Assembly (NCBI GenBank): GCA_028287745.1
Contig: JAQBPB010000115.1
Coordinates: 35,149 to 99,148, forward strand
Direction: 5' to 3'
Source of the DNA: Chloroflexota bacterium
Lineage (GTDB): Bacteria > Chloroflexota > Chloroflexia > Chloroheliales > Chloroheliaceae
DNA length: 64,000 nt
The notes under the pieces were generated by a model. The model saw only the letters and a program-made list of their open reading frames with translations, was not told where the DNA came from and searched no databases. A program made the position numbers and the translations under genes. Below, one piece after another: positions 49,773-58,648 of this stretch (position 1 is its first letter; each line of letters starts with the position of its first letter).

Positions 49773-52043
49773 CTAGGATTGGGCTTTGCCCGAAGCTTCC
49801 AGAGCCTGCTCTAGCTCGGCGTTAGCAGTACCAATTAAGACTTCCGGCTGGGGCCGGGTTGCATTTTGTAACCAGTCGGGGATTTGCAGGTTTTCGGCCT
49901 GCGCCTCGCGCTCCAGCGGGCGGAGCATTCCTTCCTGGCCCAAATTGTTGAAACTAAGACCCTTATAGAGCTGGGTGGTACGGGCAATTTCTTCGAAAAG
50001 TCCTTGCGAATTGCGCGTCTTTACATCGGCTCCCAACCGGCCAGCCAGTTCCAGCAGAATAGCGGCGTCCGGGGCAGTGCCCTGGAGCGGTTGAATAGCG
50101 GCGGCGATTTGCTGGACGCGGCCTTCGGTATTGGTAAATGTACCGTCTTTTTCGGCAAAAGAGGCCGAAGGCAGCACAACATGGGCCCGTTCGGCTGTCT
50201 CACTCATAAACAGCTCTTGCACTACCAGCAGTTCCAGGTTGGTAATCGCATCGCCGCTCAGGCCCAGTTCCTGTAAGTGGCTGACCGGGTTTGCCCCCAG
50301 TACCAGCAGCGCTTTTAAAGGAGTCTGGCCGTTGGCGCCCAGCATTTCAGCGTAGCTGAGGCCAGCCGTGGTCTGGCTGTAGCCCGGTCCGAAGGCAGGT
50401 GTGATACCCATATCCAGGGCACCCCAGGAGTTGTTATCTTCGACTAACCGGCCGATACCGACGCCAGGCAGACCTAACTGGCCGGTAGCCAGGGCCAACC
50501 GGGCCAGGGTTGCTACCAGGTCCTGGTTGCCTTTAACATCCGGGGTCAACTCATCGTACAGGAAAGTGACTCTTTCGGCCCCTTCCAACAGTCCTACCAG
50601 GGTCTGGACTTCGGCGCTCAGGCCGGTCCCGGCATCGTAGCTATTATAAGCTTCGTTCAGGCTGTTTTTAAGCGCTTCGCTTTGCAGACCTTTAGCCGTA
50701 CCATTTTTACTCAGCAGGGCCAGGCTGGCGTGTAAGGCTGCCTCTACCTGGCCCAGGGCTACCGGCAACCGCACCGCCGCAAAGCGGTCCAGGGCCTTGA
50801 TGGATGGGCCAATAATCGCCAGTTTCGCCCCGGCTTTGAGGGCTTTCTTGATGCGCAGTTCGACAATCGGCTGGCGAGCGCTGGGATTGGCACCAACCAG
50901 TACGATCAGTTTGGCCGTTTCCAGCCCTTCAATCGTAGCGGTATGGATGGCCGGTATAGCTGCTCCCGGCACCGAGCCGAACGAGCCGTGTTTGTGGTCA
51001 ATGTTATTAGTGCCAACCAACCCGCGAAGCAGTTTCTGGAACAGGTACAACTCTTCGTTGGTGGAGTGGGTCCCGGCGATACCGCCGATGGCCTGCGAGC
51101 CGTATTGGCCCTTGATTTCATTCAAGCGAGTGATAATAAAGTCGAAAGCTTCGGCCCAGGTAGCCGGTACCAGGCTGGCACCCTTGCGGATGAGCGGAGT
51201 GCGCAGGCGCTGTTCGCTCTGGATAAAGCCGTAACCGTAGCGACCTTTGTCGCACAACCAGCCGTCATCTACGGCATCGTTGGTGCGGCTCATGAAGCGG
51301 ACGACTTCCCGGCCCAACCGGGTATCAACTTCAATATTACAGCCGACCGAACAGTGGGTGCAGACGCTAGGGGTATGTTTGAGTTCCCAGGGGCGGGCTT
51401 TGAAACGATAGGTCCGGCTGGTTAACGCCCCGACCGGGCAGATTTCAGTAACGTTGCCCGAGAACTGCGAAATGTAGGGCTTGCCTGGGAAAGTCCCGAT
51501 TTCGGACTCGGCTCCACGTTCCAGGATAATCAGACCTTCGTCCTGGACGATTTCACTGCCAAACCGGACGCAGCGCTGGCACATAATGCAGCGTTCGCGG
51601 TCCAGGGCAATCGTCGGACCAAGTTCCAGGGCTTTGCCCAGGTGGCGCTTTTCTTCCTGGAAACGGCCGGTGGACTGGCCGAAATCAACGGCGTAGTTCT
51701 GCAAATCACATTCGCCGCCCTTGTCACAGATCGGGCAATCCAGCGGGTGATTTATCAGCAAAAATTCCATTACGCCGCCACGCGCTTTTTCGGCTATGAT
51801 GCTCTCGGTGCGGACGACCATACCTTCGGCGATAGCCGTGGTACAGGCAGCCTGGGGCTTGGGGGTTTTTTCGACTTCCACCAGACAAATCCGGCACGCC
51901 CCTAAAGGCGGCATCTTGGGGTGATAGCAGTAGATGGGAATAAAAATTCCGGCATCTTTAGCCGCTTGCCAGATAGTCTGACCCTTGCGCCCCTGGATTG
52001 CTTGCCCATTAATGCTTAAGTTTACGTATTCTACTTCTGCCAT
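49773..52043 (-). CDS. nuoG: NADH-quinone oxidoreductase subunit G
   Basis: Largest peripheral subunit of complex I, 756 residues. An N-terminal 2Fe-2S ferredoxin domain (YCYHPKMPPLGACRICLVEV) is followed by the His-Cys3 cluster (HPLDCPICDKGGECDLQ), the N4-type motif (CIMCQRCVRFG ... CPVGALTS) and a further CxxCxxxC...C set (PSVCTHCSVGCNIEV ... LCDKGRYG) equivalent to cluster N7. The C-terminal part is a molybdopterin-oxidoreductase-like domain without catalytic features. First gene of the nuoG-to-N operon; nuoA-F are not upstream. The start is ATG at 52043. Confidence 0.95.
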   Translation of the reverse strand: MAEVEYVNLSINGQAIQGRKGQTIWQAAKDAGIFIPIYCYHPKMPPLGACRICLVEVEKTPKPQAACTTAIAEGMVVRTESIIAEKARGGVMEFLLINHPLDCPICDKGGECDLQNYAVDFGQSTGRFQEEKRHLGKALELGPTIALDRERCIMCQRCVRFGSEIVQDEGLIILERGAESEIGTFPGKPYISQFSGNVTEICPVGALTSRTYRFKARPWELKHTPSVCTHCSVGCNIEVDTRLGREVVRFMSRTNDAVDDGWLCDKGRYGYGFIQSEQRLRTPLIRKGASLVPATWAEAFDFIITRLNEIKGQYGSQAIGGIAGTHSTNEELYLFQKLLRGLVGTNNIDHKHGSFGSVPGAAIPAIHTATIEGLETAKLIVLVGANPSARQPIVELRIKKALKAGAKLAIIGPSIKALDRFAAVRLPVALGQVEAALHASLALLSKNGTAKGLQSEALKNSLNEAYNSYDAGTGLSAEVQTLVGLLEGAERVTFLYDELTPDVKGNQDLVATLARLALATGQLGLPGVGIGRLVEDNNSWGALDMGITPAFGPGYSQTTAGLSYAEMLGANGQTPLKALLVLGANPVSHLQELGLSGDAITNLELLVVQELFMSETAERAHVVLPSASFAEKDGTFTNTEGRVQQIAAAIQPLQGTAPDAAILLELAGRLGADVKTRNSQGLFEEIARTTQLYKGLSFNNLGQEGMLRPLEREAQAENLQIPDWLQNATRPQPEVLIGTANAELEQALEASGKAQS

Positions 52044-52547
52044 CCGAATATTTATCCTGCTCTAGCCTTTTAAGCTCACATGAAAAAGCCGCCAGTCTAA
52101 ATCCAAGACTTTAAGGCTTTTCGGCCCGGTATAGTTGCCCACGGCGCTATTTTTTGCAAAACTCTAACCAGACGCACATATCTGGTAGTACTGAGCTGTT
52201 AGTTGTGTTCTAGTGCATTATACCATTAGTTAAGGAATTATCAATAATCGGAAGCACAAGAATGTGATATTTATTACAAATTCGTTAGAATCCATTTCTA
52301 AATAAATTTTGGTTTTATTGTATGATAACTCGACCTTGTGTATAATCAAATTATCCTGGTGCGTAATAACTTCCGCGTTTTTCCCATCCAAAATTCATAG
52401 TTGAACCCTGGACTATGGCAAAACCGTAAAGCAAGTTTTTTAATTATGGGACCGTATTAACCGGCTTAGCTTTAGGTTGGTTCAAGTATTCTGGCCTGGA
52501 CTATAGTTCCGGTTGATGGCCGGTCCTTTTTGTAAGGAGATATACAA
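52044..52547. other. 504-base divergent intergenic region with an mscL promoter
   Basis: Separates nuoG (minus) from mscL (plus). On the plus strand TTGTAT (52318-52323), 17-base spacer and TATAAT (52341-52346) form a fair promoter with a 5' leader of about 190 bases before mscL. The nuo promoter must lie here too, but no single clear match was picked. No ORF of note; the tracked minus-strand ORF at 52472-52681 is a shadow of mscL. Confidence 0.55.
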
Positions 52548-52958
52548 ATGCGAGGATTCAGAGATTTCATCTTGCGTGGGAATGTAGTAGACCTGGCCGT
52601 AGCGGTAGTAATCGGGGCGGCCTTTGGCGCAATTGTAAACGCTTTCGTAAAGGATTTGATTACACCTTTAATCGCGGCCATTGGCGGCCAACCCGACTTT
52701 AGCGGTATTTATTTCACCATCAACAACTCAAAATTTTTGATTGGCGACTTTCTCAATACCTTGATCAGTTTCCTGATAATTGCCGCCGTCATCTACTTTT
52801 TTGTGGTGCTGCCGGTCAACAAATTAATGGCGCGCTTCAAGCCTGAAGTTGCGCCCGCGCCGGAGGAAACCCGCGAGTGTCCCTACTGCACCAGCAAGAT
52901 TTCCAGGGCCGCTTCCCGCTGCGCCTTTTGCACTTCCCAGTTAGAGCCGGTCGCTTAA
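52548..52958 (+). CDS. mscL: Large-conductance mechanosensitive channel with C-terminal zinc-ribbon-like tail
   Basis: Pentameric pressure-release channel. The 136-residue protein begins MRGFRDFILRGNVVDLAVAVVIGAAFG, with two helices (TM1 16-45, TM2 about 70-95) and LITPLIAAIGG between. The C-terminal tail differs from E. coli: it carries CPYCTSKISRAASRCAFCTSQ, two CxxC pairs that could bind zinc. Such tails occur in MscL of several phyla, but their role is unclear. AAGGAG lies before the ATG. Monocistronic with a strong terminator. Confidence 0.95.
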   Translation: MRGFRDFILRGNVVDLAVAVVIGAAFGAIVNAFVKDLITPLIAAIGGQPDFSGIYFTINNSKFLIGDFLNTLISFLIIAAVIYFFVVLPVNKLMARFKPEVAPAPEETRECPYCTSKISRAASRCAFCTSQLEPVA

Positions 52959-52973
52959 TTTAGCCTGTCCCTG

Positions 52974-53019
52974 GCAAAAAAGAGGCCGGTCTAGCAATAC
53001 GCTAGGCCGGCCTCTTTTC
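52974..53019. terminator. Bidirectional terminator, mscL / phnE
   Basis: Stem AGAGGCCGG / CCGGCCTCT extended by CTAGC / GCTAG, with AAAAAAG on the left and TTTTCT on the right. Between convergent genes. Confidence 0.88.
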
Positions 53020-53060
53020 TCAAATTTACCTCTAAAGCGTAATTGATAAAAGGGAATGCC

Positions 53061-54389
53061 CTAGAGAATTTTAGCCCTGATATAGGCGCTGGTAAAGTCA
53101 ATCGCCATCGTTATAACAATAACTATAAACAAAGCCATACCGATGTCGGCATATTTATAAGTGTTAATGGCATCCTGCACGTACTGGCCGATACCGCCCG
53201 CGCCTACCAGACCCAGAACGGAAGCGCTGTGAATATTTACTTCCCAGCTATACAGTATGTGCGAAATGTAATAGGGTAGCACCTGGGGAATAACCGCAAA
53301 AAGGACCACATGGACCGGGCCACCACCGGCAGCCGAAATTGCTTCCACCTGCCCCCAGTCAATCGCCTCAATGGCTTCGCTGAACAACTTGGTCATCAGA
53401 CCGGCCGAAAAGATTGTCAGGGCCAATACCGCCGGGAAAGGCCCGACGCCTACGCTCACTACGAAGACAATTGCCAGGAAAAGCGTCGGAATTGACCGCT
53501 GAATACTCAGGATAATTCTTACAATATAGTAGGCTACGTTCGTGATCGGGTTGCGGCCCATCAGGTTGCGCGCGGCCAGGAAGCTGATAAGTAAAGCAAC
53601 TACCGCACCCGCCAGCGTGCCTATGATCGATATTTCTACCGTCTCACGCGCCCGGAACATAATACCCTTTTCAGTAAAGAGGGCGTTCCAGTTCGGGTTC
53701 AATAACTCTCCGACATATCTTTTAATATTATCTAATTTTGAAATCAGGCGGCCTAGGTCAAAGTCGCTATCCTTGGCGACCTGTAATATCCCGAATACAA
53801 ATATAATCAGGGCCAGGTAGTTAAAGGTAAGTACTCTCTGGATGAATGTTCCCCGGGCTTTGCGAATTTCCGCCAGGGATTTCACCTGCAGATTCAGGTT
53901 GTTTAACCTGGCCTGGTGATAAGTCCTAAAACCCAGGTTGATTGCCAGCAAAGCCAGTGCGACCCATAACAGGGTGATCGACTCCGGGGTCAGAAGGCTC
54001 CAGTTCCACAAATCCGGCTCCGGATTGGGGTTAACAGGAGTAGCCAGGCGGGCATTGACTTCCGGTTTATACTGCAAAATGCGCAGCCCCAGGATCACAT
54101 AGGCTAGCAGGAATAGAAAAGCGGTTAAAGCTGCGAAGGCCATGCGCCACATATAGACGTAGCCAAGGCCCGGCACCACCTGCAAGACCGCTGCGACAAC
54201 CGGGTTGCGGTATTTTGGTTTTCCGGCCTCTTGCCACTTGCGGCGGAACTGGTTCATCAACCCTACCGGCGGGTCATAAGGGGGTACGGTTGGCATTGGC
54301 GGTTCAGCTTCAGGGGTTTCGAGTTTTCTTTTTTCGATGGTTTCAAGCTCATGTGAAACCGGATCCTCGTTACCGATATACTTTTTCAT
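53061..54389 (-). CDS. phnE: Phosphonate/phosphate-type ABC permease with long N-terminal extension
   Basis: Membrane permease of a PhnCDE-type importer. The C-terminal 260 residues are the permease: TVEISIIGTLAGAVVALLISF, RSIPTLFLAIVFV, the EAA loop EAIEAIDWGQVEAISAAGGGP, and SASVLGLVGAGGIGQYV. Preceding it is an extra region of about 180 residues with a hydrophilic start (KRKLETPEAEPPMPTVPPYD) and about four additional hydrophobic segments, absent from E. coli PhnE (about 260 residues). It may be a fused membrane partner or a second half. The gene overlaps phnC by 20 bases and is the last of phnD-phnC-phnE. Confidence 0.9.
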   Translation of the reverse strand: MKKYIGNEDPVSHELETIEKRKLETPEAEPPMPTVPPYDPPVGLMNQFRRKWQEAGKPKYRNPVVAAVLQVVPGLGYVYMWRMAFAALTAFLFLLAYVILGLRILQYKPEVNARLATPVNPNPEPDLWNWSLLTPESITLLWVALALLAINLGFRTYHQARLNNLNLQVKSLAEIRKARGTFIQRVLTFNYLALIIFVFGILQVAKDSDFDLGRLISKLDNIKRYVGELLNPNWNALFTEKGIMFRARETVEISIIGTLAGAVVALLISFLAARNLMGRNPITNVAYYIVRIILSIQRSIPTLFLAIVFVVSVGVGPFPAVLALTIFSAGLMTKLFSEAIEAIDWGQVEAISAAGGGPVHVVLFAVIPQVLPYYISHILYSWEVNIHSASVLGLVGAGGIGQYVQDAINTYKYADIGMALFIVIVITMAIDFTSAYIRAKIL

Positions 54390-55125
54390 AGACCTCTCGT
54401 GTTACTTGATCGGGGGTGCCCTCGAATACCAGCTTGCCGCCTTTAAACCCAATTACCCGGTCAGCGTATTCTTTAGCCAGGTCTAACTGGTGCAAGTTGA
54501 CCACGGTAGTTATGCCGTCTTCCCTGTTGATGCGCTTTAATATATCCAGCACAACAATAGAGGTTTCCGGGTCTAGGCTGGCGACCGGCTCATCGGCCAG
54601 CATTATGCTTGGTTCCTGGGTCAGGGCCCTGGCGATAGCGACGCGCTGCTGCTGCCCGCCCGATAACTGGTCGGCCCGGATATAAGCTTTCTCGGCGATA
54701 CCCAGGCGTTGTAGACTGGCCAGGGCCAGGTCGACATCTTTGCTGTTAAAAATAGGATAAATCAGGCCAAGACCGTTTTTGTAACCCAACCGGCCCATCA
54801 GGACGTTGCGCAGTACGGTCAACCGTTTGACCAGGTTAAACTGCTGGAAGATCATTGCCACATCCCGGCGTAAGTGTCTTAAGTCGTTGCCAGTAACTAT
54901 TTCCCCATTGATTTTTATAGTGCCAGAGGTAGGCTGCACCAGCCGGTTAATCGAACGAATAAAAGTAGATTTACCCGCCCCGGAAGAACCGATGATTGCC
55001 ACGAACTCACCTTTTTTAATGTCTACGTTAACATTATCCAGCGCCCGCAAGCCGTTAGGGTAAACTTTACTGAGCTGCCGGACCTCTATCTGGGTCGCGC
55101 CCGTTTCTATAGCTCCAGAACTCAT
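54370..55125 (-). CDS. phnC: Phosphonate/phosphate-type ABC importer ATPase
   Basis: ATP-binding subunit of 251 residues, normal length. Walker A IGSSGAGKSTFIRSI, Q-loop IFQQFNLVKRLTVLRNVL, signature LSGGQQQRVAIARAL, Walker B IMLADEPVASLD and H-loop VVNLHQLDLA. The sequence after the Q-loop (RLGYKNGLGLIYPIF) is typical of PhnC. It overlaps phnE and lies 78 bases after phnD, with a terminator-like hairpin in between. Ligand: phosphonate, phosphite or phosphate by family; not resolved. Confidence 0.93.
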   Translation of the reverse strand: MSSGAIETGATQIEVRQLSKVYPNGLRALDNVNVDIKKGEFVAIIGSSGAGKSTFIRSINRLVQPTSGTIKINGEIVTGNDLRHLRRDVAMIFQQFNLVKRLTVLRNVLMGRLGYKNGLGLIYPIFNSKDVDLALASLQRLGIAEKAYIRADQLSGGQQQRVAIARALTQEPSIMLADEPVASLDPETSIVVLDILKRINREDGITTVVNLHQLDLAKEYADRVIGFKGGKLVFEGTPDQVTREVYEKVYR

Positions 55126-55151
55126 TATTAGTGAATTACCTCTGTAATTAT

Positions 55152-55194
55152 AAGAAAAGAGTGAAAAGCCAGGTTTCCACTTTTCACTCTTCGC
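55152..55194 (-). terminator. Hairpin with T run between phnD and phnC (attenuating terminator)
   Basis: A perfect 12-bp stem AAGAGTGAAAAG / CTTTTCACTCTT with an 11-base loop; on the minus strand it is followed by TTCTTATAATT. Placed inside the operon, it would lower expression of phnC and phnE compared with the binding protein. Confidence 0.75.
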
Positions 55195-55203
55195 TTTACA
55201 TTT

Positions 55204-56328
55204 TTATACGTTGAGCAGGTCCGGTTTTACGGTCTGGATTACTTTACGCAATCCTTCGTAAGAAGCATCGTTAACGGATGCCAGGCCGTCAATGGTAAAC
55301 AGGTCTTTGAGGTACTGTTTGCCATTGGGATCGTTCGAAAGCTTGATCATAGCATCGTAAATTTTCTTTACCTGAGCGGCGTTCAGGTCTTTGCGGACGA
55401 TCTGCGGGTCGGCCGGGATCAACTCGGTGGTGTAAATGATCTGGGTATCTTTCAAGACATTCGGATACTTGTCAGTTACTTCCTTGTTGGTGCGGGCATC
55501 ATCGTAGAAAGCACCGGCATCACAACCTTTTTCCTGAACGGCGATAGCAATCGCGCTCTGGTTGCTAATGTTGCGGACGGTGTAGTCGGAGCCTGCTTTA
55601 AGACCGGCGGCAGCCAGGGCACCACTCGGGTAGAGGTTGCTGGAAGCCGAAATGGCGTCACCTAAACAAACGGTCTTGCCTTTGAGGTCGGCCAGCGTTT
55701 TAATGCCGCTGTCGGTCCGGGCAACTACGAAAGCTTTGTAACCCAGGGTGTTGCGGCGGACGGAACCGGTGATCGGGTATACTCCAAATTTCTTGTTGGA
55801 GATAACATAATCCAGCGGGCCAACCCAGCCAATATCAATGTTTTTCGCGCCCATACCTTCGCCGACCGCGGCGTAGTTCTGTACGACAACGGCTTTGACA
55901 ATGTAGCCGGTTTCGGTGCTTATGAAGTTGGCGATTTTATCGGCCTGAGTCTGAATGACGTCACTCTGGCGGGACGGTACAAGGGCCATCACCAGATTCT
56001 TTTGCTCAGCTTCGGTGCCGGCTCCGGCCGGAATAACCAGCCCGGCAGCCGCGCCAACCACAGTTCCGCTCGGGGTAGTCGCGGCGGCGGTAGTCGCAGC
56101 GGCGGTAGTAGCGGAAGCGGCGGTAGTAGCAGCGGCGGCGGTGGCAGCAGCGGTAGTAGCGGAAGCGGCAGTTGTCGCAGCGCTGGTAGTAGCGGCGGTA
56201 GTAGCGGCAGCCGTCGTAGCAGCGGGGGCGGCTGGGGCCGTAGTACTGGTATTGTCACCGCAAGCAGCTAAAAGCGTTAACATCAGTGACATGACGGTTA
56301 ATACTGCTAACCGTTTCGCATAGCGCAT
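55204..56328 (-). CDS. phnD: Phosphonate/phosphate-type ABC substrate-binding lipoprotein
   Basis: Solute-binding protein that delivers ligand to the PhnE/PhnC transporter. Lipoprotein signal ends at LLAACG (Cys23). Residues 25-90 are a low-complexity Ala/Thr linker (ATTAAATTAATTSAATTA), and the PhnD fold follows: NLVMALVPSRQSDVIQTQAD, GYIVKAVVVQNYAAVGEGM, NIDIGWVGPLDYVI, and DLKGKTVCLGDAISASSNL. First gene of phnD-phnC-phnE; no C-P lyase genes are nearby, so uptake of phosphite, phosphate or another phosphonate are all possible. Confidence 0.92.
   Translation of the reverse strand: MRYAKRLAVLTVMSLMLTLLAACGDNTSTTAPAAPAATTAAATTAATTSAATTAASATTAAATAAAATTAASATTAAATTAAATTPSGTVVGAAAGLVIPAGAGTEAEQKNLVMALVPSRQSDVIQTQADKIANFISTETGYIVKAVVVQNYAAVGEGMGAKNIDIGWVGPLDYVISNKKFGVYPITGSVRRNTLGYKAFVVARTDSGIKTLADLKGKTVCLGDAISASSNLYPSGALAAAGLKAGSDYTVRNISNQSAIAIAVQEKGCDAGAFYDDARTNKEVTDKYPNVLKDTQIIYTTELIPADPQIVRKDLNAAQVKKIYDAMIKLSNDPNGKQYLKDLFTIDGLASVNDASYEGLRKVIQTVKPDLLNV
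56050..56245 (-). repeat. GCN-rich trinucleotide tract in phnD
   Basis: The linker is coded by about 60 codons of Ala, Thr and Ser built from repeated GCC, GCT, ACT and ACC units, so the DNA is a near-microsatellite. Length can change in steps of one codon without breaking the frame. Confidence 0.7.
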
Positions 56329-56451
56329 AAAATGCTCCTTTTCTGACAGAACTTATTGTCAGACTAAATTTTCCATGCCTGTAGCCGTAAATGACAACTA
56401 AACCCTAAAAAAGGCTTAGCTAATTCTAATCTCTCCTGTGAGATAAAATTT

Positions 56452-56510
56452 ATTATATCATGAACAAAAAAGAAAATTTCAATACCTTATAATCATTATA
56501 ATCATTAAAT
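56452..56510 (-). promoter_or_regulatory. Possible phnD promoter with upstream direct repeat
   Basis: On the minus strand TTGAAA, a 19-base spacer and TATAAT (56452-56457) form a weak pair. Just upstream the sequence ATGATTATA occurs twice in tandem (about 56486-56510), a layout that could be an operator or activator site. No known Pho box was matched. Confidence 0.35.
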
Positions 56511-56549
56511 TTTGCTCTTAAATTCGCCTGGACCATAAAACCGACCTGC

Positions 56550-57656
56550 TCAACTGGGCTGCACCGGCAAAATAACCCTTTTAAGGGCTTTCACCAGTCG
56601 TTCCCACTCCGCCCGGGGCCGGGTAGCCACCCTTATATAACCCGGTAGGCCAAATGAGGTGCAGTCCCGCACCAGCAGTTTTTCCTCTAAAAGTCTTCGC
56701 CGGGTTTCCCTGGCATCTCCCACCTTTACCAGGCCGTAATGGGTATCAGACGGAATAAATTCCAGGCCAGCCCTTTCTATAGCGGTAAAGAATTCCGCTC
56801 GCTCGGCTTTCAGGGCGGCTAGCGTCCGGTGTAAATAGGCCTGGTCCTGTAGGGCGGCCGCGCCAACGACCTGGGCCGGGGCGCTCACGTTCCAGGAAGG
56901 CAGTTGACTGGCGATTAAAACCAGGGCCGGGGCGTTTGAAGCGGCATATCCCAATCGTAAACCGGCCAGGGCATAATCTTTGGTCAGGGAACGCAAGACC
57001 ACCAGACCGGCCGGGTCTTCCTCGGCAATAAAATCTAGTCCGGAAAATGGCGAATTTCCCACGACAAAGCGCTGGTAGGCTTCGTCCAGGACCAGTGTTA
57101 TCCGGTTTACCCGGCAAAATGCTTCTAACCGGCGCAGTTGCGGTTCCGGCAAAATATAGCCGGTCGGGTTATTCGGGTTGCAGAACCAGAGCAGGTCCGG
57201 TGCCTCTTCTTCCAGCCAGTTTAAGAGGGCTGTCAGGTCCGGTCTAAATTGTGCGCTGGCCTGGGACCGGAATTCCACCACCCTGGCCCCGGCCACCTGG
57301 CTGGCCTGGCGATATTCGCCAAAAGTAGGCCCTACAATCGCCGCTTTGCTGCCTGGCCTTAAAAAGGCCCGGGCGGTTGCCCAGATTAGTTCGGCCGTAC
57401 CGTTACCGCAGAGTATCTCGTTTAAGCTCAAAGCGGCGTCCGGTATATCATAAGTAAGAATGGCCCGGCGCAGGTCCAGGCACTCGCGGTCCGGGTAGCG
57501 CTCGATATTGATCGTTATCAGGGCCGCTCTTGCCAGCGGCGAGGGACCGTAGGGATTGGAGTTTACGCTAAAGTCGATAATTTCGGCCGGGGCCAGGCCC
57601 AGCTTTTCCAGTTCGGAAAAATCCAGCGCCCCGTGGACCACGCTTTTATTTCCCAT
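56550..57656 (-). CDS. cobD: L-threonine-O-3-phosphate decarboxylase (CobD/CobC type)
   Basis: PLP enzyme that makes (R)-1-aminopropan-2-ol phosphate, the linker of cobalamin (CobD in Salmonella, CobC in Pseudomonas). Fold type I aminotransferase-like: IIDFSVNSNPYGPSPLAR, NEILCGNGTAELI, LWFCNPNNPTGYI, VLDEAYQRFV and the PLP Lys in VLRSLTKDYALAGLRLGY. The tracked start is TTG at 57695; ATG at 57656 gives the family-like MGNKSVVHGALDF start (368 residues) and overlaps the cbiB stop by 11 bases. Third gene of cobQ-cbiB-cobD. Histidinol-phosphate aminotransferase is the alternative, made unlikely by the context. Confidence 0.9.
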   Translation of the reverse strand: MGNKSVVHGALDFSELEKLGLAPAEIIDFSVNSNPYGPSPLARAALITINIERYPDRECLDLRRAILTYDIPDAALSLNEILCGNGTAELIWATARAFLRPGSKAAIVGPTFGEYRQASQVAGARVVEFRSQASAQFRPDLTALLNWLEEEAPDLLWFCNPNNPTGYILPEPQLRRLEAFCRVNRITLVLDEAYQRFVVGNSPFSGLDFIAEEDPAGLVVLRSLTKDYALAGLRLGYAASNAPALVLIASQLPSWNVSAPAQVVGAAALQDQAYLHRTLAALKAERAEFFTAIERAGLEFIPSDTHYGLVKVGDARETRRRLLEEKLLVRDCTSFGLPGYIRVATRPRAEWERLVKALKRVILPVQPS

Positions 57657-58620
57657 TGGTTTTGCACTTTCTGCTCCTGCCACCGCCCAGGACAACTAGC
57701 CCGGCTGCGCAAAAACCGACCAGCCAGACCATTCTTTCAGCTTTTTTCATTACTACCGGGGTTATCGGTTCGAGTGGTTGGCCCAGGCTGTAATGGCCGG
57801 TCTTTTCCAGTTGGACCCGTAGCGCGCCTGCTGCGGCGGCCATCGGGTGCCCGGCGTTTGGGCTGGCGGTTTTACCGGCGTCCGTCCGCCAGGTCCGCCA
57901 GGCGCACTTCATATCGCCACCGTAAAAGGGGGCCAGCCCGATGATTAACAACGCGGTCAGCCGGGCCGGAATAAGGTTGAGAAGGTCGTCCAGGCGGGCC
58001 GCCGCTTTGCCCAGGTATTCGTACTTACCCCGGTAGCCGATCATCGAGTCGAAAGTGTTATACAGCCGGTATGCCGCCGCGCCCGGCAGCCCCAGCAGCG
58101 TGTAATAAAAAAGAGGCGCTACAACCGAGTCGCTTAGATTTTCGGCCAGGGACTCGACCGCCGCCGCCGCAACCAGTCCGGCGCTAAGTCCGGAGCGGTC
58201 CCGGCTGACCAGGCTTTTAAGGGCTTCCCTGGCGCCGGGTAAATCCTGTTCTTCCAGCCGTAACCGTACATCCTGCCCGGCCCTGACCAGCATTCGCAAG
58301 GCGAAAAAGGGTTTAAGCAAGGCTCCTTCGGACAGAGTAGCGGCCAGCCTGACCGGTCCGGTATGTCTCTCGCTATCTTGGCCCCACCTGACCAGTTTAT
58401 GCAGGCCCAGTGCCGGTAAAACCCCACAAGGGGTTGCTGTTACCAGCATTGCCGCGCCATAAAATAGCTGGGCGGCTTTACCGGAGGGCGCTGTATTTTC
58501 CAGGCGCCTGATTAACTTGCCGTACCAGACTACCGGGTGGTACGGCGCGGGTGGTTCGCCTATTTGATCAAAGGCCAGCGCGGCCGCCAGGACCGCCAGC
58601 CGTTCTTTTCGATTACTCAA
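57646..58620 (-). CDS. cbiB: Adenosylcobinamide-phosphate synthase
   Basis: Membrane enzyme that attaches aminopropanol phosphate to adenosylcobyric acid. The 324-residue protein has the signature GEPPAPYHPVVWYGKLIRRLE, helices around 45-70 and 200-220, the motif SRDRSGLSAGLVAAAAVESLAENLSDSVVAP, NTFDSMIGYRGKYEYLGKAAARLDDLLN, and NAGHPMAAAAGALRVQLEK. Lies between cobQ (28 bases upstream) and cobD (overlapping). It uses the CobD product, so the neighbours act in one step. Confidence 0.95.
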   Translation of the reverse strand: MSNRKERLAVLAAALAFDQIGEPPAPYHPVVWYGKLIRRLENTAPSGKAAQLFYGAAMLVTATPCGVLPALGLHKLVRWGQDSERHTGPVRLAATLSEGALLKPFFALRMLVRAGQDVRLRLEEQDLPGAREALKSLVSRDRSGLSAGLVAAAAVESLAENLSDSVVAPLFYYTLLGLPGAAAYRLYNTFDSMIGYRGKYEYLGKAAARLDDLLNLIPARLTALLIIGLAPFYGGDMKCAWRTWRTDAGKTASPNAGHPMAAAAGALRVQLEKTGHYSLGQPLEPITPVVMKKAERMVWLVGFCAAGLVVLGGGRSRKCKTNGK

Positions 58621-58648
58621 TTATCTATCCTGCCAGGTTAGTTTTCTT

